A stretch of 64,000 bases of DNA from Reinekea forsetii (GTDB lineage Bacteria; Pseudomonadota; Gammaproteobacteria; Pseudomonadales; Natronospirillaceae). Location of the stretch: assembly GCF_018860385.1 (NCBI RefSeq), contig NZ_JAHKPH010000008.1:267424-331423 (forward strand), given 5' to 3'. Every line of letters starts with the position of its first letter. The stretch's first letter is position 1. The position numbers and the translations under genes are program-made. The notes below the pieces were generated by a model. The model made no database searches and had not been told where the DNA came from. It saw only the letters and a program-made list of their open reading frames with translations. Below, piece after piece: positions 59,825 through 64,000 of this stretch.

Positions 59825-62707
59825 TTAGCTCTCCGAATAAGAATCAGTGGTTGGGCAGGCACAGAATAAGTTTCGGTCGCCCCAAACGTCGTCAATGCGG
59901 TTCACAAATGGCCAGAACTTATTTTCACCGACCCATTCTAATGGGAATGCGGCTTCTTTAATGGTGTAAGGACGATCCCAACCATTGATGAGATCGCTCT
60001 GACTGTGTGGGGCCCTAACCAATGGGTTGTTATCTGCAGGCCAGTGCCCGTCTTTCACTTGCTGAATTTCACCATGAATGGAAATCATCGCGTCGGCGAA
60101 CCGATCGAGCTCGGCTTTCGATTCTGATTCGGTGGGTTCAACCATAAAGGTTCCCGGGACAGGGAAACTCATGGTCGGTGCGTGGAATCCGTAGTCCATC
60201 AATCGTTTAGCGATATCCACTTCACTGATGCCCGATTCTGCTTTTAGCGGGCGTAAATCTAGAATACATTCATGTGCTACACGGCCGTTTGGCGCGGTAT
60301 ACAAAATAGGGTAGTGCGCCTTTAAACGCTCAACTAAATAATTGGCATTTAAAATGGCCGTTTGAGTCGACGTTTTTAATCCGTTAGCCCCTAATAAACG
60401 AATGTACATCCATGAAATGGTCAAGATAGATGCGCTGCCGTAAGGTGCTGCCGAAACTGCGCCCATTAATGGATTAGCATTTTTAACTGGGTTAACCACG
60501 TGGCTTGGAAGATATGGCTCTAGATGTTTACGTACGCCGATCGGTCCCATACCCGGGCCACCACCGCCGTGTGGAATGGCAAAGGTTTTGTGCAAGTTCA
60601 TGTGGGAAACATCTGCGCCAATATCAGCAGGACGCGTTAAACCAACTTGTGCGTTTAAGTTGGCCCCATCCATATACACTTGGCCACCGTGATCGTGCAC
60701 CAGCTGACAAATTTCTTTAATACCTTCTTCATACACCCCGTGCGTCGACGGGTAAGTAATCATTAAACAGCACAGGTTATCCCCGGCTTGTTTAACTTTA
60801 TCGGCCAAGTCTTCTTGATCGACATTGCCTTTAGAGTCGGTTTTAGTTACAACGACTTTTAGCCCCATCATTTGAGCTGAAGCTGGGTTAGTGCCATGTG
60901 CCGACTGAGGAATAATACAAATATCTCGATGACCTTCGCCAAGCGTTTCTTGGTATTTTCGAATCGCAAGTAGGCCCGCGTATTCACCTTGCGCACCCGA
61001 GTTTGGTTGCATGCTGACTGCGTCAAAACCTGTGATGCTCTTAAGCATGTTTTGTAATTCTTCAACAAGGGTTCGGTAACCGCGAGTTTGATTATAAGGC
61101 GCAAATGGGTGGATCTTGCCAAACTCCGGCCAAGTAACCGGAATCATCTGAGCCGTGGCGTTTAATTTCATCGTACAAGAACCTAAAGCAATCATGCTTT
61201 GGTTCAACGCTAAGTCGCGGCTTTCCAACTTTTTTAAATACCGCAACATGTCTGTTTCACTATGATGGCTATTGAACACAGGGTGCGTTAAAAAGCTGGA
61301 TTGGCGTTCTAAAGATTCCGGTAAGAACGAGGTGTCTTGCTGATCTAAGTCATCGTCAATTTTTGTAGCGTTTAAATCGTGCTCACCTAAGAAAATATCA
61401 AATAATTCTTCGATATCTTCACGTGAAGTCGTCTCATCGACAGAAACACCCAGGTAACCATTTTTATCTTCACGCAGATTGATGTTCGCTGCGGACGCTC
61501 GTTCAACAATAATTTCGTGATTGTGAAGCGGGTCTATTGTTAAGGTGTCGAAAAAGTGGGAATTTAATACTCGAATACCCTTGGCGACTAACCCTTCCGA
61601 TAAAATTCCAGTAAGGCGGTGTACGCGCTTTGCAATTCGCGTTAAGCCTTCAGGACCGTGGTAGACCGCGTAAAAACCAGCCATGTTTGCCAGTAATACT
61701 TGCGCCGTACAAATGTTGGAAGTCGCTTTCTCGCGACGAATATGTTGTTCACGAGTTTGCAACGCCATACGGTAGGCTGGTTTGTTGTTGGCATCTTTAG
61801 AAACACCAATGATACGGCCTGGTATGGTTCGCTTGTGCGTTTCTAGGGTCGCGAAAAAGGCCGCATGCGGACCTCCATAACCCATAGGAACACCAAAACG
61901 TTGGCTATTGCCGATGACAATGTCTGCGCCCATTTCACCGGGTGTTTTCAATAAACACAGCGCAAGCAAATCGGAAGCAACAATGCTCATGGCATTCTTT
62001 TCTTTTAACGCCTGAATAATTGGCTCTGGATCAGAAATATCACCATTGACGCCAGGGTATTGAATTAAAGCGGCGAAGACGTCTTCTTCAGAGGCTTTCG
62101 ATATTGGACCTACTATAATGTCGTATCCGTAATATTCGGCACGAGTACGCAATACATCTAGCGTTTGAGGTAAAACATTTTCATCGACATAAAAGGCATT
62201 CGATTTGTTCTTTCGAACGGTTCGCTTTGCCATGGCCATTGCTTCGGCGGCTGCAGTTGCTTCATCTAACAAAGAAGCATTCGCCAGCTCCATGCCTGTT
62301 AAATCGATCACCATTTGCTGGTAATTGATTAAAGCTTCTAAGCGACCTTGGGCGATTTCAGGTTGGTAGGGCGTGTAAGCGGTATACCAACCCGGGTTTT
62401 CTAAAACATTTCGAAGGATGACATTTGGCACAAGCGTGTCGTAGTAGCCCATGCCAATGTAGTTTTTAAAGACCTTATTTTGCCCGGCAATAGCCTTAAG
62501 ATAACTGATGGCTTCGTGCTCTGGCGTGGCATCTTCTAGTTGCAGTGCCCGATTGAGCTGAATATCGCGCGGGACAATTTCATTAGTTAATGCATCAATA
62601 GAAGGGGCGTTAACCAGTGACAGCATTTCTTGCTGTTGTTGCTTATCTGGCCCTACATGGCGGCGAATGAAGGCGTTACGATACTCTAGATCAGTCAAAG
62701 AAGTCAT
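59825..62707 (-). CDS. gcvP: Glycine dehydrogenase (decarboxylating), P protein
   Basis: The 960-residue PLP enzyme decarboxylates glycine and hands the aminomethyl group to the lipoyl arm of GcvH. The N-terminal [12 protein letters not shown], the middle [20 protein letters not shown], and the C-terminal half with the PLP lysine in [22 protein letters not shown] are diagnostic; this is the single-chain proteobacterial form. It is preceded by gcvH and followed by the GcvR-like gene with a 1-base gap. Confidence 0.98.
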   Translation of the reverse strand: MTSLTDLEYRNAFIRRHVGPDKQQQQEMLSLVNAPSIDALTNEIVPRDIQLNRALQLEDATPEHEAISYLKAIAGQNKVFKNYIGMGYYDTLVPNVILRNVLENPGWYTAYTPYQPEIAQGRLEALINYQQMVIDLTGMELANASLLDEATAAAEAMAMAKRTVRKNKSNAFYVDENVLPQTLDVLRTRAEYYGYDIIVGPISKASEEDVFAALIQYPGVNGDISDPEPIIQALKEKNAMSIVASDLLALCLLKTPGEMGADIVIGNSQRFGVPMGYGGPHAAFFATLETHKRTIPGRIIGVSKDANNKPAYRMALQTREQHIRREKATSNICTAQVLLANMAGFYAVYHGPEGLTRIAKRVHRLTGILSEGLVAKGIRVLNSHFFDTLTIDPLHNHEIIVERASAANINLREDKNGYLGVSVDETTSREDIEELFDIFLGEHDLNATKIDDDLDQQDTSFLPESLERQSSFLTHPVFNSHHSETDMLRYLKKLESRDLALNQSMIALGSCTMKLNATAQMIPVTWPEFGKIHPFAPYNQTRGYRTLVEELQNMLKSITGFDAVSMQPNSGAQGEYAGLLAIRKYQETLGEGHRDICIIPQSAHGTNPASAQMMGLKVVVTKTDSKGNVDQEDLADKVKQAGDNLCCLMITYPSTHGVYEEGIKEICQLVHDHGGQVYMDGANLNAQVGLTRPADIGADVSHMNLHKTFAIPHGGGGPGMGPIGVRKHLEPYLPSHVVNPVKNANPLMGAVSAAPYGSASILTISWMYIRLLGANGLKTSTQTAILNANYLVERLKAHYPILYTAPNGRVAHECILDLRPLKAESGISEVDIAKRLMDYGFHAPTMSFPVPGTFMVEPTESESKAELDRFADAMISIHGEIQQVKDGHWPADNNPLVRAPHSQSDLINGWDRPYTIKEAAFPLEWVGENKFWPFVNRIDDVWGDRNLFCACPTTDSYSES

Positions 62708-62780
62708 GGATTATCTCAATTGGTCTATTTAGGCGAGGAAAAGGATTCCTGCGGTATTCTATGGTCGGTTTCGTTAATGG

Positions 62781-62815
62781 GGCGACTAGAGCCTTTTAAT
62801 AGGCTCGGTGTCGCC
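62781..62815. repeat. Intercistronic hairpin between gcvH and gcvP
   Basis: GGCGAC/GTCGCC (62781-62786 and 62810-62815) enclose GAGCC/GGCTC (62789-62793 and 62802-62806) around TTTTAATA. There is no T-run, so it may set relative gcvH and gcvP levels rather than terminate. Confidence 0.45.
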
Positions 62816-62827
62816 TTCAGAAACGGA

Positions 62828-63220
62828 TTATTCGTTGTCTGCGCACTGATCCGCGTAAGACTCGGCATCCATCAGCTCATTAAGCTCTTCTGGATCGGTT
62901 ATTTTGATTTTGAAAAACCAGCCGTTTTCATAAGCGTCTTCGTTTACCTGTTCAGGCGTATCTTCTAAGCTGCTGTTTACCGCCACAACGGTTCCAGTAA
63001 CAGGCGTATAGATATCTGAAGCGGCTTTAACAGATTCAACAACAGCGATAGGATCGCCAGCTGTCACTTCAGCACCTTCCTCAGGCAACTCAACAAACAC
63101 TACATCGCCTAGTTTCTCTTGAGCGAAATCTGAAATGCCTAACGTAAATACATCATCGCCATCTTCACGAAGCCATTCGTGGGAAGCGGCATATTTTAAA
63201 TCTGCAGGGATATTGCTCAT
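62828..63220 (-). CDS. gcvH: Glycine cleavage system H protein
   Basis: The 130-residue lipoyl protein carries the methylamine group between P and T proteins. The lipoylation lysine is in [17 protein letters not shown], with [16 protein letters not shown] at the start and [14 protein letters not shown] near the end. It lies between gcvT and gcvP in the gcv operon, with a hairpin-containing 120-bp gap before gcvP. Confidence 0.97.
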   Translation of the reverse strand: MSNIPADLKYAASHEWLREDGDDVFTLGISDFAQEKLGDVVFVELPEEGAEVTAGDPIAVVESVKAASDIYTPVTGTVVAVNSSLEDTPEQVNEDAYENGWFFKIKITDPEELNELMDAESYADQCADNE

Positions 63221-63249
63221 GTTGTATTCCTTATTAAATATGACAAATA

Positions 63250-64000
63250 TTAATCAAATTGTTTTTTACCGTTGCGAACAAACGGCAAGGCGACAATACG
63301 TACTGGAACCATTTTACCGCGCATTTCCACAAAACAGGAATCTTTTAAGTCTTTAGGAATACGCGCCATCGCGATAGATTGAGACAAAGACGGAGAGAAT
63401 GTGCCGCTGGTGATTTCTCCCACGGCAGGGCCGTCTTCTGTTGCATGAATAGCTTGATGTGAGCGCATAACACCGCGTCCCTCTAAAACTAACCCAGCCA
63501 GTTTCCCGTATTGACCCTTTTCTTTAATGGTCTCAAGTACTTTGCGGCCATTAAACGAGCGATCGTTCGGTTCCCAAGCAATGGTCCAACCCATAGCCGA
63601 TTCTAAAGGATGCTTTGTCTCATCCATGTCGTTGCCATATAAGTTCATGCCAGCTTCTAAGCGCAAAGTATCACGAGCGCCTAAACCGGTGGGCTTAACA
63701 CCTGCTTTCAGTAAATCTTGCCAAAACGAGACAATATGTTCATGCGGCACCATAATTTCTAAACCGTCTTCACCGGTGTAGCCTGTGCGTGCAAAGAACC
63801 AATTGTTATGAGGCAAACCTTGGAATGGCGTGAGAGATTCGACAGTAGCAGCGGCATCGGTTGGTAACACACTTAACGTTTTTTCAATCGCTTTAGGGCC
63901 TTGAACTGCGACCATCGATAAATCATCACGCTCGGTCAGTGCCGCTTCAAAATTAACGATTTCTTTGTTCATCCAGGCGAGGTCTTTTTCACGAGTGGCG
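63250..64000 (-). CDS. gcvT: Aminomethyltransferase (glycine cleavage T protein), 5' end outside the window
   Basis: The visible C-terminal 249 residues match GcvT: the frame stays open to base 64000, reading [35 protein letters not shown] through [54 protein letters not shown] and [19 protein letters not shown]. The enzyme transfers the methylene group to tetrahydrofolate. The true start and any upstream glycine riboswitch lie beyond the edge; the ATG at 63972 is internal. It is the first visible gene of the operon. Confidence 0.96.
   Translation of the reverse strand, partial: ATREKDLAWMNKEIVNFEAALTERDDLSMVAVQGPKAIEKTLSVLPTDAAATVESLTPFQGLPHNNWFFARTGYTGEDGLEIMVPHEHIVSFWQDLLKAGVKPTGLGARDTLRLEAGMNLYGNDMDETKHPLESAMGWTIAWEPNDRSFNGRKVLETIKEKGQYGKLAGLVLEGRGVMRSHQAIHATEDGPAVGEITSGTFSPSLSQSIAMARIPKDLKDSCFVEMRGKMVPVRIVALPFVRNGKKQFD

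Noticed and set aside
1-64000. CRISPR array, transposon, prophage or tRNA-linked island
   Set aside because: No direct repeat series, transposase, integrase or tRNA gene was seen; gene order looks like core chromosome.

Overview
The window looks like a chromosomal stretch from a marine gammaproteobacterium of moderate G+C. The content suggests an Oceanospirillales or Pseudomonas-like lineage. The evidence is a Pseudomonas-style CheW/DUF2802 tail of a chemotaxis locus, an mlaA-PilZ-REC/phosphatase-STAS neighbourhood, PrmB, UPF0231 (YacL), a TIGR03503-type von Willebrand protein, suhB-trmJ-cysE, and cobUTSC. This assignment rests on family recognition, not on a database search. I see no rRNA, tRNA, insertion sequence, prophage or CRISPR array; almost all the DNA is ordinary coding sequence.

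Layout. 0-2.3 kb: end of a chemotaxis cluster (CheW-domain protein cut by the left edge, CheW, DUF2802) and MlaA. 2.3-4.4 kb: PilZ protein and a response regulator-phosphatase with its STAS partner. 4.4-7.1 kb: gpsA, DUF4389, sixA and two unknown proteins. 7.2-9.7 kb: a YghU-type glutathione transferase and two alpha/beta hydrolases. 9.9-12.8 kb: prmB, aroC, slyD, yacL. 12.9-17.8 kb: VWA membrane protein, YafJ-type amidotransferase, FadD. 17.9-24.7 kb: hrpA followed by five tightly packed small genes. 24.7-29.9 kb: flavin reductase and SDR (minus strand), a GNAT, a chemoreceptor, a ZntR-like MerR regulator with a textbook 20-bp-spacer promoter, and a peroxiredoxin. 30.0-32.9 kb: cobUTSC, which assembles the nucleotide loop of cobalamin, then an SGNH hydrolase. 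33.5-38.6 kb: a sulfur/persulfide module (two YeeE/YedE half-transporters, a SulP permease, a stand-alone DUF442 protein and a persulfide-dioxygenase-like metallohydrolase), interrupted by rarD. 38.8-48.9 kb: a lipoprotein, MDR dehydrogenase, DUF1289, patatin, a degenerate SuhB, trmJ, cysE, a lipase-like hydrolase, trhO, an SDR and an AraC regulator. 48.9-53.8 kb: galTKM with a small secreted protein and a divergent GalR-type repressor flanked by two palindromic operators. 53.9-59.3 kb: murI, an ABC exporter, a short-type dapB and a second SulP. 59.3-64 kb: gcvT-gcvH-gcvP with a GcvR-like ACT protein, minus strand, gcvT cut by the right edge.

Best leads. (1) Two exact copies of the 16-bp palindrome ATTAG-N6-CTAAT lie in front of the two sulfur promoters, and a one-mismatch copy lies before the second SulP gene. 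This suggests one regulon, with its regulator not in the window. (2) SuhB sits in its usual place but has lost several metal-site residues. (3) The first SulP reading frame lacks any ATG, GTG or TTG before its first conserved helix, but has a well-spaced Shine-Dalgarno before an ATT codon. (4) The hydrolase co-transcribed with hrpA has glycine in place of its catalytic serine. I found no clearly new defence or mobile system.
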